Source: Chrysomallon squamiferum
Taxonomy: Eukaryota; Mollusca; Gastropoda; Neomphalida; Peltospiridae
DNA length: 64,000 nucleotides
NCBI GenBank assembly: GCA_012295275.1
Contig: CM022672.1
Coordinates: 21,409,128 to 21,473,127, forward strand
Reading direction: 5' to 3'
The notes under the pieces: model-generated
Told to the model about the DNA's origin: nothing
Database searches by the model: none
The model's input: only the letters and a program-made list of their open reading frames with translations
Translations under genes and position numbers: made by a program
Shown: positions 1 to 14,888 of the stretch, in pieces
Layout of the letters: each line of letters begins with the position of its first letter
Numbering within the stretch: the stretch's first letter is position 1

Positions 1-940
1 ATACGTGTGTTGTGTGTGTGTGTGTAATTACATGTTTATGTGTATGTATTGGAGTGGAACAAAAGTCAAAGACATTATACAGATATATACACATTCATTT
101 ATTAAACCACATATATGCCATTTTACTCTCCTTTCAAAATTTGAATATATGTCATATATTTCAGTTACATTTAAAACCAAATTACATGATCAAACATCAT
201 GTACCGAAAAATATTAAAAACTTTTGTTTTAACCCAGTGTATATGTTACTTATGTATATGAATATGCATAAGTATTTGTATATGTATATGTTTATGTTTA
301 CATGCATCTTTGTAAATAAATTATCTTTAGGTTTGTGGTTAGTTGCAAAGTTTTGGATTAAGCATTCATTTAAGCTAGACATGGTAACGATGTACAACAT
401 ATTTACATATAACCTATATGTATCATTGTATGTATGCAAATACAAGCATTTTGTATTCTCAACTATCAGCATCTATACTGCCTGGGGATCAGAATTAACA
501 AGCTGGTGTAATATGTTGTCACAATCAAATATTACATCATGAAACTTCTGTTAGCTGCTGTATTGACAAACATGTACAGTAAAAACAGGTTCCTCTGGCT
601 TGAAAATTCAATAACTTCAGATGCAGGTGATTTCACAGTGTAACAAAGATAAGGAACTAGCTCATGGCTTGGACCAAATCATGGGAACGTCTCTGGACAA
701 ATAATCATGTGTACTTACAGTCCACTCTTTTATCAGTTTTGATAAACATGGTGCAATGTGTTTACTGAAAGTTTTTCAGTGTGGTCCTTTATGTACATGT
801 AACATGAAGCAAATGATAGTAAACTGGGAAAATGAGCCTGATTTCTTAAATGATTATTTAATGAACAGGTGAAATAGATATACATTTAAAGACACACACA
901 TACAAATATACAAAATATACAAATACATACAGAGAGAAAC

Positions 941-950
<10 letters not shown>

Positions 951-995
<45 letters not shown>
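951..995 (+). repeat. (AG)n microsatellite
   Basis: Pure AG dinucleotide run. Confidence 0.95.
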
Positions 996-999
<4 letters not shown>

Positions 1000-1489
1000 T
1001 AATGCATGGCATTTATAAATTAAAACCATTTCAGAATTGTTCATTTCATTATGTTAAAGGGTCTGGCATGTACAAGTATATGTATACAGAAACACACATA
1101 AATATTCAGTCTGGACAGCAACACATTTAATATTGTATAAAAACTTCAAAAACCCTTCCAGTAAAGAAACAGTTTGACAAGTATTTGCAAATGGACACAC
1201 GTGAAGAAAAACAATTATTTAAAACATTCCTCATGTATCTCTTAGCACTGCAAACAAACTGACATGTGACAGCTGAATCAGATTAAATGGAATTATGATT
1301 CTTATATGTTATAAGGAAAAAATATGTTACTTCAATAATACCTTTTAACAAACAAAATAATAATACTACTAATAATATTTATATATATATATATAAAAAT
1401 AATTCTCATAAGTTTTCTTTTTAACAGGAAGACAGATATTTTATATATTTTTGGCAGGCTGTAGGAGAATGACAGAATGAAATCAATCT

Positions 1490-1491
1490 AC

Positions 1492-1549
<58 letters not shown>
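1490..1549 (+). repeat. (AAT)n microsatellite
   Basis: Pure AAT run; reading it as protein gives poly-Asn or poly-Tyr, which is not a gene. Confidence 0.95.
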
Positions 1550-1550
<1 letters not shown>

Positions 1551-3957
1551 GCAACAACGAACCAAAAATCTCCATTCTCACACAAATATGAAAGATTCAA
1601 GATTGTCTTGTAAAAAAAAAAAAATGCATACACAAATATTAATATCTGTCAAAGTAAACTTGATTACTTCTGTTCAGAAATAGATATTCAATAAATCCCA
1701 GATGGCTGTTACAGCAAAGGCTGCATCAGTTATTCATAAAATATATAACAATTTTACCATTTTATTATCTAAATATACCACTTTACCCTTTTTTATTATA
1801 TTAAACTGCAATGTGCATTAATTACTGTTGAATATGAACTAACATTGCAAACTTTTGGATTTAATATTTCAATTAAGCTAGATGTGGTAACTACTGCGAT
1901 GGATCAATGCGATCTATGAAAAACAAGTTTTTCCATTAATTTGTTATTATTCAGTGTGTGCAAACAAAATTAGTCTGGGACATATATTAATAAATATTTG
2001 AAAAGAGAGATAAATATCAGTCAAAGATATTAGGTTTCTGGGTTTATACTAATTGGAGGTTGTGGTAATCTGCACACATTTACATCATTGATCATATTCC
2101 TAGTATAAATGAATATTCACGAAGCAAGACCTTGATGTATTTATTATTAATGGTTATTTTAAACATATGTTGCTGGTTTTGGTTGAGGTATTTTGCTGTT
2201 GTTGTTGTTGTTTTTTTGGGGGGGTTCGTTATTTTGTTATTGTTTTATTGCTGTTGTTGTTGTTGTTCTGTCAAAATCACATTTCTTCTTTTTTTAATTA
2301 TATAAATCAACTTCTTATAAATAAATAAACATTATTATTACCTCAATGCTGTTGTTGTTGCTAATATTGTTGTTGTTGCTGTTGTTACTATTATTATTAT
2401 AAATTAATGACTTACAGATCACACCTTTTCTTTTCTAATAGTTATTAAACTATAAACTGTACATTCCTTTGTTATCTGAAAGGAGGCAAATTCTGAGGAC
2501 GTGCAGATAAACATGCAGATAAGCTTATAGTGATAAGTAATTCATTAAAAAAAGCCATATACATTTAGATACAGCAACAAAACTGTGTATGATCAAATGT
2601 ATCTTATCTTATAAATATCAATGATGTGAAAACACCATTCCTAAGATATCAAGATCACATACATAAACACATCCACAGATATACATAAATTATATTATAT
2701 GGAGATACAAGCCCACCCATAAATATTTACTCAGACAAACAAAAACATACACATGCACACATAAAACATTCTTTGACCAGAACTGTGAAAATCTCAAAAT
2801 GCAAATAACACAGATTTTTTTTCACACAGTTATTTCCTGTTCTGTTCTGTGCTCTTTGATATTACATCAATACTGTGGGTGTAGTTAATGTTTAACACAT
2901 TTCAATCAAAGAACTATTCAGGCAAGCATGGCAAAGATTAAACCTTTGTGTTGTGCCCATGACAGAATATAAAAACGTTCAGTGCATTTTGTATTTAATT
3001 TAAGTGAAGTTCAGATATTTTCTGTTATATTCTGCAATTAATATACATACATATGAAGGGTTTCATGCAAAAATGTAATAATGTGTAATTTTAAACATTG
3101 TAAAAGACTTCTGCTATTCTGTTTCATTACCAAAAAACACTTTTTAAAATTTGTTTGTAACCCTACAGATTGCAAGATTCATATATATGTGTTATGGGAA
3201 AGGATTTCTATGTGTTTATAATTATTATCTTTGAACCAGTGTTAAATGGACTAAAAGTACTTAATGTTTTAGATAAATTGTTGGTCTTTTAAGATCTGAC
3301 ATATATATGCCTTGCCTTGAACACGTTCATCCATGAAACATCCACTAATTAAATTTTCAAGTACTAGCACATAAACTGCATTTTTCCTTTGAGTAATTGC
3401 AGCAGCTCTTGTGTTAAGAAGATGTTAAGTTAATTTTCTTCAATTTTAGTTCTAAAACAAAGATCCCTGTCAACTGGCAAGTGCTGTAAGAGCATATACT
3501 TGACAACAGCATCAAGAAAGCATGTGAAAAGTGTCTCCCACATAATTTGGAAATATGCTAATTTCATTAACTTGGGTCCTTGAGAAATACTTTAACCTAA
3601 TACAGACAGGAAATAGTTGAAGTGTTTTAAACACAGTCAACTATAATTACAATAATGTGTGATTTACTATTCTTAAGATCTTGACTGAAAGAAAACAATA
3701 ATGATTATTATTCTATTTTCCCATATAGTTTAGAGGTTAGAAAGTAGTTTCTGAAACAACACAAGTAACAGTATCGATCCTCTTGGTAATATTAATATAC
3801 ATGCAAAATGGACAAATTACCATTCCAGCCAGTGCTTTATTAAACTGGTTTATTAAAGAGTGTGATAAATGCTCTCATACCTTTGGAAAGGATTGCTTGT
3901 TTCTAAATTATAAGAATATACCAATCTATGTTTACATCATTATTTTATATATATATA

Positions 3958-4013
<56 letters not shown>
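3958..4013 (+). repeat. (TTA)n microsatellite
   Basis: Pure TTA run after a short AT tract. Confidence 0.95.
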
Positions 4014-4015
<2 letters not shown>

Positions 4016-4859
4016 GCAACACAGTAATAACAAGTAACATTAACAGAACAAGAGATGTCATACAACTAAAAATAAAATAATAACAATAATAATAATAATG
4101 ACTTATTCATTACATTTACAAGAAAAACAGGAAATCATGAACAAAGCTTACTACAGCAGTTTTACTGAGTTTGTGTGTATAAAAGAAACCTGATATATTT
4201 TTGAAAGTTTTTTCTATAATCTGTTTTATCCTACACAAGTCAGTACATGCTAAAACCATTACCATTACTGTCCAAACATTCACTGGAATGTATGACCATA
4301 CCCATGGGCCATACTGTCTATGATGCTGTTTCTTAAATAAATGGATTAGGAGATAAACATACCATGATTACATTTTAAGGTACATTATTAAGATTTAACC
4401 AACAATAAGCATTAACATTCAGTTCTGAACATTAACTTTTACTTGTGTCAAATACACAATAATATCCCTAAAAAATGAGATCCAAGAAGGTTTCCATTCT
4501 ATCTTGAATGAATCATATTAAAAAAATAATAACTTGCACAAAATGATTAAATTTACATTTCTACATAAATAAACAAACCTAATTAATTCAGAGATGCCTA
4601 TAACAACTTTTATATCACATTTTTATAAGCACCTTTCTAGAAATGGGATATCATATATCACAGAAAAAAAAAGAAAATTCCAAAGGCTAATCATCTTGGA
4701 ATTAACTTTCAAAACAGAATAAAACAACTTTAATTTACAGCTTCAAATAACAAATCAAAATTTATCTCTTACATACAAAAACCCAGACAGCTAAATGTTA
4801 TTCCTTATGATTATATATGGCTGCAAATAACAGTTTTTGTTAGACACAATATATATACA

Positions 4860-5073
4860 AATAAATTAAAAGTTGGCTATAAAACAAATCTATTAAAATA
4901 TGTTGATATTAAATACACACAGGCACAAACAGACAGGCACAGACAGACACAGACAGGCACAAACAGACACACACACACACACAGACACACACACACACAT
5001 CATGCATATATATATATATAGAACAATAAATAAATGGCTATAAAACAAATCTGTTAACAGATGCTGAAATCAA
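4860..5073 (+). repeat. Short direct repeat flanking a CA-rich microsatellite
   Basis: GGCTATAAAACAAATCT followed by a diverged GTTGATATTAAA/GCTGAAATCAAA occurs at 4,875 and 5,036, on both sides of an ACAGACAGGCACA/CA repeat and a TA repeat. Confidence 0.7.
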
Positions 5074-6160
5074 AGTTAGCCCAGTCCTTGGAATTTATCC
5101 ATGTTTTATTATCATCATACTGCTGTGGCAATTTTAACTGGCTGGCCTAGCTGCCTTTAGATTGCTATATTTTCTACAAAGCAGCAGTAAACAGAACTAC
5201 TGATTTCAGTGCTGAAAAACCATCTGTAGATATCCTATTTTTAGTATTGTTATAAATACAAAGATAGAGATGATCGTTTAGATACAATCATATTCAAACA
5301 GCTTGTTTATCTAACATATAATAATGAGTAATAGGATCAATAGAAAGTAAATTTCTGATATCAGTCTTTCAAGATATTAATCACACATAACCAGGCAGCT
5401 TAGCACAGATAACCTCAGGATTGTAACACAAATACCTCGCTGCATTAACTCACATGTATCATTGTAAATAACAAACAAAGAGGTACGAGAGGTGTAAGCC
5501 AAATCTATAAATAACAAAACTGTTTGTGACGTTAACTGTTAGCAAACCAGTTAAATTACTTTTGTGTTTACAAGCAGACAGTTTTTAAGGATTATGCTCC
5601 AAACGAAATAACTGATTTGCCCTTTGACCAATGCAGCTGTTAAACCTGTAACTGTGTTATAAAACCTCAGAAAGAGTAACAAGTGCATTGTTCTAGTATT
5701 ACCACATATTTCAGTATTTTGCATGAAAATCATGAATATGTAACTACCAACACAAACAAACATATTCTTACATTCTGATTTAAATTACCTTCAATTTAAA
5801 GTAATTAACAAATGACACGTGTGAGTTTTTCTTTGTATAATACAATTATCTGGGAAAGCAGCTGAATGTAATTACAGACAGTTATGCTGTTTATTTGTTA
5901 GTGATCTAATTTAAAGAATTAATACTTTTGTTGTTTGCAATTTGTGGTTTTGTTTAGTCTTTAATCTAGGTAATTATAATACTAAAATATTACTGTTATA
6001 TGGGCAATTGTATTTGTGTGATCTAGATTTCTTCACTGTATTTTTGTACCTATGTATGCCTGTATTTTTGCTTACTGAATAATTGCTGCAGTCATATTTA
6101 TATATATGTGTAAATATGAGGTTAGCTGTATTAGGTTATATAAGATTTAAAAAATAATTA

Positions 6161-6472
<312 letters not shown>

Positions 6473-6629
6473 TTAAAATGAGCAGTGTGGTTGCATAAAA
6501 ATGCATGTACATTACACATATACACAAATACATGAGGTATGTTGTTGTAGATGTTAATAATGCTAAATGTGATCTTTTAATTTTTGTTTTTTTCCTAGTC
6601 ACTGAAACAGGTAACTAACCATTAAAAAT

Positions 6630-6632
<3 letters not shown>

Positions 6633-6669
<37 letters not shown>
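6633..6669 (+). repeat. Poly-A tract
   Basis: About 37 consecutive A, with no retrogene visible to its left. Confidence 0.95.
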
Positions 6670-6671
<2 letters not shown>

Positions 6672-7781
6672 AAATAAAAATTAAATGCAAAGCATACTGA
6701 CATACTCTCACAAACAATGACATCAGATTAAACTACAAATTTATTTAATTACTGCTGTGATATTTATTTTTAAAAATGAATGAATATATATTTGTCAAAA
6801 ATGTGTGTGCTATTTATCAATAATTAAAAATAGTAACAAATTTCAAAAATATGATGTAAATACAAAATTACTACTACTGCGAAGCCCAACTCATACACTC
6901 TGCTTTATGTTTTCAATTTTTGCTTTTTTATTGTTTTTGTTTTTGTTGTTTTTGTTGTTTTTTTTCTCCTTGGAACTTCTTTATCATTATTCATGATGGA
7001 TTTTGCATCTTATCATTTGCAGTGTTAATAGTGTGTAACAGTGCTTTCTCTTTTAATTTTGAGTAAGCAATTATACAGTGTCATAATATTATATAAGTAT
7101 ATAAGCATACTGACTTATATTCATGCAGATCTTTTATGACAAAGAATTAGTTGTATATGATTATGAAGTAAAAAGCATGTAACACCATGTGGCAATACAA
7201 ACTTTTAACAATTTTTTTAAATTATTTTTTTAAATTATTATTATTATTAATTTTATTAGTTTTTTATTAGTTTTGACATTTCATTTGAAGGCAGTGTTTC
7301 TTTTGATTTATTTAGCATTTGTTGTTACTTTTTTGCTTTTAAAATGTGTGTGTGTTTATAAATTCAAAAAAATAATAATTGAAACATGAAACATGAATAT
7401 CTGTTATATCTGGGTGTACATGCATTTATTGTTTTTTGTTTTTTCAAGTTTATCGCTGATATTGATTTTTATAGCACTGCTTTAATTTGTATCTGAATAT
7501 TATCTTAACAAATGAGTATTGGTTGAGCAGTTAAAGTGAATGGCACATATGAAAATTTAAATTAATCAATACTGCTTTAGAATTTTTCAAGGACATTTTA
7601 TTGTTTTCCATTAAGTAGTTTAAAAACAGAAAAAAACAACAACAAAAATACATAACAGTGATCTCTGCTAAAAACCACTGTGGGAGATATGAATAATTTT
7701 ACATTTTGATCAAGTACCTGCTTAAGTATGTGAAAATCACACATTAAAAACATAATATATGTTATCAACATTATGATCTTA

Positions 7782-8700
<919 letters not shown>

Positions 8701-10085
8701 AATAAATAAAACTGAAGTTGTACCAAGATATAATATGTTATTAAAAGAAATTTGAAGTTGTTTATATTTCCCCCCCCCCAAGTAGAATTAGATAAATAAT
8801 TGATTGCTGGCATAATATGTTGTCCTTAATCACAGGAATACAAATTACATTATTTATATTTTGAGATAAAGTCTGTTTAAAAGAGACAACTGAAATGCGC
8901 ATTTTAAATAATAAAAGTAATAAATGAATAAACCTATTTTTATACAGGAATGGCTATGAATTATTTCCACAGTGTACTTGGTAGTTATTTTATGATTATT
9001 ATAATTGCCCCATGAAAGCCCCTTACAACTTGGAAGTCAAACTGATAATAATCTGATCTAAATACAATTAATTCTGTTCACAAGAAATAAAGGATTTCTA
9101 GAAATTAACAGTATAAAAAATATGCCACATATTTATACTGGGCTAAGAGGTGAAAGAATGTAGTAATAAGAGGCATTGAGCTATGTGTAAGCTTTTCATT
9201 ATACACGTTTGATGAGCAAGTTAAACACTGTGATTATTCTGTGTGTTCATGTTTCCAACATTTAATTAAAGAGTGACTATTGTGATGCCTTGTTAGTTGT
9301 AAGTATTTCGTGACTGACTAGGTATCAGTTACATGTAATTATTTAAGGCAGAATATTTTGATACAATTAGATTGAAATTCTTATGGACAATTTATTTTGC
9401 TTCCCCTTTATTATGTAAGTTTTGTGGACACAAATATTTTATTTTTCAAGTGTATCTGTAGAGGATTAATCTGGTATGTAATGGGTGACAGAATCATCAG
9501 AGTAATCTCCAGTTCATTGACTAGTTTACCAATGGTTTTAATATATACTTTGCAGTTTTAGTGAAATACACATAAAACATACCTGTTGCTGAAGGAAAAT
9601 AAGGAAACCATATATCAGAATTACTAAAAGTATACTTACATAAGTAATTAATTTACTGCTGTAGTGATGATACATACAGAAAAAAACAAAACTAGATCAC
9701 TGAGAACTGAGACTACCTTTGTCATTGTTATATCAAAATTCTTGTAAATGTAAGTAATTGTTTTAAACTTTGAAATATTTTGTATATTGCTATTATTTTT
9801 TTTTATATATGGAAATTAAAACTCACAGATGTTCTTAATATTATATCGAAGCTCTTGTAAATGTTTGTGTTCACTGTTTCATCAATGGAAATGTTTTGTG
9901 TTATGTTATATCTTTATGCAGCTTGATATACATGTATCCACAGAAGGATGGATAGAGGAATATACAGTATTTACAGAAAATAATACAAATTACCAATACA
10001 CCATTTATTTATTAATTATTTCTTAAAGTAGTTAATACAAGAGAACAAAATTGAATAAACAAATCATTTTTTTCTATTCTTTAAA
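8701..10085. other. Intergenic DNA between EEIG1-like promoter and coiled-coil gene
   Basis: No coding signal. It contains a run of nine C at about 8,771-8,779 and otherwise AT-rich DNA. The stretch just below 10,086 should hold the 3' UTR of the minus-strand coiled-coil gene; TTTATT near 10,000-10,010 reads as an AATAAA signal on the minus strand. Confidence 0.4.
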
Positions 10086-13000
10086 TTAAAAATAGGTTTT
10101 GGTCCAACATATGCCTTGGGAAGTTGATTCTGAACTGTTTGCAGACGTGATGGATGTTGAGGGACAGTTATAATCTGAAATATCTTGTTCGTCTATATCA
10201 GGAAGTGACATATCATCATCAAAAACATCATCCAAAATGCATGGTTTTAAAGGCTTCATGGATTTCTATGAAAATGAAAATGAAAAAAAATGAAAAATTA
10301 TGCAAGTATATGTATTACTATGACAATAAATAATTCCATGTTGACAGATTTTAGATTTTACATTTTTAATACATAAAATAATGAATTAATTATTTTTGTA
10401 TTTGTTTTGTGTTCTCTTTCATTATAAAAATATAAAATTTCCAAATCTATTGACTATAATAAAACACTGCTTTAAGCATTATAAAATATATATATATTTA
10501 AAACAAATATAAATATATTCAATTGTTCATGTATAAACTGCCATTTTGATTAGTAATTAGTAAATTTATTCATTTATTCCTTGTATTTAATATTTATTAT
10601 TAGCTACCTTTGTGTCATTCTGTGTTGTTTGTAGTTTTCTTACTGGAAAGTTGCTTACACAGTGTCTGTTTCCAATCAGAGGTGGCTTTGAAAAAAACAT
10701 ACAAAAATTAATTTAGATTAAAATTTTATGTAGGAAGTAACTGTTTACTGCCTTGCAATATCAGCTTTATTCTGCAAAGATTGCATTAACCATTCAGTTC
10801 ATGTAGGATAAAACTGATATCTTGAGACTATAACCAGTTATTTCTGTTATCCTGCAATACTAAATAATGTAAAAATGTAATGAATGTTTTATTTCTCAAA
10901 AGTAACTTTAAACAATGTATATATATATATATATACATGCTGTTTCTGATTTTTCATAATGTTTTTAATACATTGAAATGTCAAAACCCTGGATCACTAA
11001 AAGTTATAGCAAGTTTACCAATAACAAATTCATTTTTGTTTGATTACCTTAATTTCATTAGATCAAAAATAATTACTTAATGAATCAACAAAACATAACA
11101 GCCTTTATTCATCCTCATATCCTTGTTCTTGTTGACAGTCACTTTCTTAGCAAAGTCAGAAAGAAATAAAACAAAATCTTGAGAACAAATAAATAAATTT
11201 AGGTTATTTATTTCCCCACCATAGTGCAACATCTTCATCAAGATAAATGAAACACTGTACCTGCACAGACTGAGTAGGTAGTCCAGATTTTGTCATTGCT
11301 TCTGAAGATCTCATTGACTGATGATGCTGTTGTTGGGTTTGCCGTTGCCGTAGAAGGTACTGAAGATGCTTAATTTCTTGTTGCAGCTTTTGACATTCGT
11401 TTTCCAAAGGAATGGACTGACACGCTGCAAGTTGTTGCTGAAGTCTGTAATGAACAAATTTATGAATATTTATTTTGTCTATATACTGTTCATTATTATT
11501 TTTATTTTATATTTCCCTTATTGTCTCTTTTCTTAAATATATTCTGTTGGATGGCATTTTCATACCTCAAAAATACAAAATGCTTAAGATTTTACAAAAG
11601 AGATAACCTTGTGAATTCAGTTTCATTTTGTGGCAAGTGAAGAGTTGCCTCCCTTTCTTCTTCCAACATTTGTAGTTTTTTCTGTTCAGAAATGAATTTC
11701 ATCTCCACATCTAAAAGAAAGTAGTATCGATTTTATCTATCAAAACTGCAGATGGAAAATTTATATAAACTTGAAATTTAAATAAAATAATTTTTAAATG
11801 TACAAAGATTTTAAATTTTCAAGGGGTTAATTTAACTGTAAAAACTTAAAGATGAAAAGTGTAATTTGTAAAATAAATGTATGTGAGTGTGGTAATTCAA
11901 AGAAAAACAAACCTTTATACCATCCCAAAATAACAAAAATATAATCTTTCATTCCTGGAATTGGAGTAGAAATAGTCTAATAATATTTGAAAGATAGAGT
12001 TTAAAATATTCTCTAGTTGAAAAATAGAGTTTAAAATATTCTCTATCTTCTTAATATTTTATCAAAAAAAAAAAAAAATATAATAATAATAAAATAAAAA
12101 ATATATAATAAAAAATACAAATAGAAGTGTGACCAGAAAGCTGCTCTTTCATTATTTTAAGTTGCTTTTCCACTTTTTCTTGTTCTTTCTTCATCTGTTC
12201 AATCTGCTTAGCATTTTCTTCATAATCTTCCACTTCTAAAATGGAATAAAGGGGTGAATAAAATAGTGAAGCCAAATATTATCTCTGTCTGCATCACATT
12301 GTTGCATATAAAGTTACATGTCAGAGCACAGTTATAATGCACTACCTTTTATGAATTCTTTTTCCTTTTCTTGACATATGACAATTCTGTCATGAACTTC
12401 CTTTTCCTGGATTAATCTTCTGCTTGCCAACAAATCATACTTTTGTGAAAAATAACCTACTTCAGAACAAAACTGTTTCGTTCTATTTTCTGAAGTATCT
12501 TTCACTTCTTCCTGTTAAAAATTAGTTTGAAATAGTTTAAGATAAAATCTTGTCTGTAAATGTATTTGTAATTCATACATTAATCAGTGAATTTGATAAA
12601 TATATAAAAACAAATAAATAAATAAATAAAACGCCAAAATCCAAAATATCATATTCTTAGAAAAATAAAAGCTTAATATTTTCAATTCATCAAATAATAA
12701 CTGAATTCGATATGTAATTTCTTTTTATTGTTATTTTAATTGGGGTTATTCTTTTATATTTAAGTTACTGAATACTGGTAAATTTGCATTTAGGAAATTA
12801 AAAAAATAAATAAATAAAACAACAAAAACAAAATCACTAAATTGTTGGGAAAATATAACATTAACCTTTGGTTAATAAAACTTCATACCAGTTGTTTTTT
12901 AAACTCTGCAGTTTCATTCTTTATACAGTCTCTTTTATCAGATAAGATTTTTCTTCTGGTATGGTGCCATGTATTTTGTAGTTCTTCATCATTCAGACGT

Positions 13001-13440
13001 TGAACCTAATTTAACAATACCCAGCAGATTATAATTCTTATTATAGTTAAGAATAAAATTTAGAATATTAAAACTGTTAATGTCAATAAACACTTCAACA
13101 AATGAATTAAAATAAAATAAAGCAAACAAATAAATAATTAAAAAACATCAAAAGCAAAAACAAAAATAAAAAAATCGAGCAACTATTGTAATAATTATAA
13201 TCCAGTTTAAATGTTTCAGTTGTATTCATGATTCATTAATTTTGGTTACTATGTTTTTGTAACGAATTTTACACACAGCTTAATTTTAAAAAATATTTAT
13301 AATTATAATTTACTTTTAAAACTAACTGCCCCTTCAACGTTTCCCGTTCGTCTTTAGTTTCATTAATATTCTTTTGGAACTCACATACTTTTGCTTTTAC
13401 TGCAACAAAAATAAACAAATAAATAAAATAAATAAATAAA

Positions 13441-13476
<36 letters not shown>

Positions 13477-13612
13477 TAGAAAGGAGTACAAATGTTACTA
13501 TTTGGTAAAATTGAACATTCCTTTTATTATCCGAATTTATTGCTGCCTCTCACTTCACGATGTATGTTGTTTTTATGAAATATATGATCATTATGTTTGC
13601 GTGCATGCGTGC

Positions 13613-13690
<78 letters not shown>

Positions 13691-13967
13691 AGAGAGAGTC
13701 ATTATTTAGTTACTGTTTGAATAACGTTTGCACTAATGTCTAATATTCAGTGTAACATTGACACGGTTAGTAGTTTCTTTGTAGATAATACGATAGTGAA
13801 AAATAAATAATTCTTGAGAATTAATTTTGTTAAATATTATTGACAATAATATTTATGCAATAATGAAATTTTATGAATTAACCTTCTTGTAAATAGAGGT
13901 TACGCTTCTGAACTCGTTGCTCAGAGTGAATAATTTGCTCAAAAAGATCGTTCAAGGTGTCGCCCAT
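10086..13967 (-). CDS. CCDC172: CCDC172-like coiled-coil protein, nine exons
   Basis: Exons (minus order): 13967-13883, 13399-13314, 13005-12889, 12511-12346, 12235-12134, 11710-11608, 11444-11261, 10685-10608 and 10265-10086. Together they make 1,101 nt, an open frame of 366 aa plus stop, with every junction in phase and GT-AG. The protein starts MGDTLNDLFEQIIHSEQ and is almost entirely charged, Glu/Lys/Gln-rich coiled coil to about residue 260, then a Gln/Ser-rich stretch and an acidic C-terminal tail (DDVFDDDMSLPDIDEQDIS). The LF.QII..E start, a phrase near F..EV..F...Y.L, and LPQNETEFTRLQQQL match my memory of vertebrate CCDC172, a sperm-flagellum protein reported to bind tektin-2. It is about 100 aa longer than the human protein because of the tail. 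The exon 5 donor (GTCACA, at 12,133) is weak; GTATTT 17 nt further on keeps the same phase and is an alternative. The E2F-like promoter site leaves room for a cell-division coiled-coil protein instead. Confidence 0.65.
13616..13699 (+). repeat. (GA)n microsatellite in CCDC172-like intron 1
   Basis: An almost pure GA tract with one slip near 13,686. In the sense of the minus-strand gene it reads (TC)n, about 270 bp downstream of its start codon. An open frame across it (Arg-Glu repeats) is an artefact. Confidence 0.95.
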
Positions 13968-14566
13968 AGATCTGCTGCTAAATTGAAAGTTCCCGCCAAA
14001 TTTCCAATCATTACTTTGCATTTTCAGTTCGTGTAGATAGATTCCATTAATTTAATATTATTTTTCCTGGTACTGAAATCCATTTCTTATTTAAATAACT
14101 AAATAAATAAACAAACAAACTGAACTGAAAATAGATTTTTCATATTTAATTGTCTTATTTTATTATAATGTATATAAATAATAATAATAATAATATCATA
14201 GTTTTGCCGATGAATTATTCTCATTCAAAATTAAATTATTGCAGTTTATTAATATTGAGTTTATTAATCACCAAAAATAGGGATAAAAAGAAAAGTAAAC
14301 AAATGAATAAATAAAAAAACAAAAAAACAAACAAAAGTCAGTTTTATAGGGAATGCTTTATATGGCCTCTATATTTAACTTTGACCTGATGAATATGCAT
14401 ATTAACCAATCTATCCAATCATGCAGCTGATGGCTAATGTCTATTTTTAGAACATTTCCTAAAATTTCTATCATAACAACAAATGACTATTTCTTAATAT
14501 ATATTTTGATTCATGTTAGTAATCGGCTTAAGATACTCCAACAGCGCAATTACTTATAAAAGAACC
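13968..14566. promoter_or_regulatory. Head-to-head promoter shared by CCDC172-like and RING genes
   Basis: The two start codons face away from each other 599 bp apart, the arrangement of a bidirectional promoter. CCAAT boxes are at 14,004-14,008 (near the coiled-coil gene) and at 14,406-14,410 and 14,415-14,419 (about 150 bp before the RING gene start). A 12-bp palindrome AATATGCATATT is at 14,392-14,403. There is no clear TATA box. Sharing of regulation is inferred from layout. Confidence 0.5.
13990..14000 (-). promoter_or_regulatory. E2F-like site
   Basis: On the minus strand this reads TTTGGCGGGAA, the textbook E2F consensus, 23 bp before the start codon of the coiled-coil gene and next to a CCAAT box at 14,004-14,008. 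E2F plus CCAAT is common in cell-cycle-controlled promoters. Use of the site here is inferred. Confidence 0.45.
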
Positions 14567-14796
14567 ATGGCAGAAGCAAATGCACATTTAACAAACTGTC
14601 CTGAAGAACGAATGGATCGCAATATGCATCAAGAAACGAAAGAAGATACTAGTTCTACTACTAGTACTACTACTTGCAGTAGCAACAACAATCCTTTGGA
14701 AAAACTTCTGCAACGTCAACGCAGGTAAGATTATTTTAGTAAAAAAATTTAAAAAATGAAAAAAAGAAAAAGTTTCTTATTCTCGTATTTCAATAA

Positions 14797-14888
<92 letters not shown>

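Larger units (their letters stand above)
345..1890 (+). repeat. Dispersed repeat pair in EEIG1-like intron 1
   Basis: GCAAAGTTTTGGATTAAGCA, then TTAAGCTAGACATGGTAAC, at 345-392 is matched by GCAAACTTTTGGATTTAATA, then TTAAGCTAGATGTGGTAAC, at 1,847-1,890, in the same orientation 1.5 kb apart. Only the two ends of this interval are the repeat. Confidence 0.6.

Noticed and set aside
12-542. 176-codon plus-strand open frame at the left edge
   Set aside because: Low-complexity, Cys/Tyr/Met/Asn-rich translation of AT-rich DNA with no family resemblance or splice context.
480-860. Minus-strand exon-like stretch (acceptor TTTCAG at about 771, donor GTAAGT at about 720) phase-compatible with the EEIG1-like first exon
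   Set aside because: The reading (SKHIAPCLSKLIKEWT) does not resemble the conserved second exon of EEIG1/FAM102, and it lies 7 kb away.
4915-5000. CRISPR-like regular repeat (ACAGACAGGCACA units)
   Set aside because: Simple-sequence repeat without unique spacers in a eukaryotic intron.
13502-13720. Open frame with long Arg-Glu repeat
   Set aside because: Product of the (GA)n microsatellite inside an intron.
14513-14566. Upstream in-frame ATG of the RING gene
   Set aside because: The ATG at 14,567 has better context (AACCATGG); the 18 extra residues look like translated 5' UTR. Not excluded.
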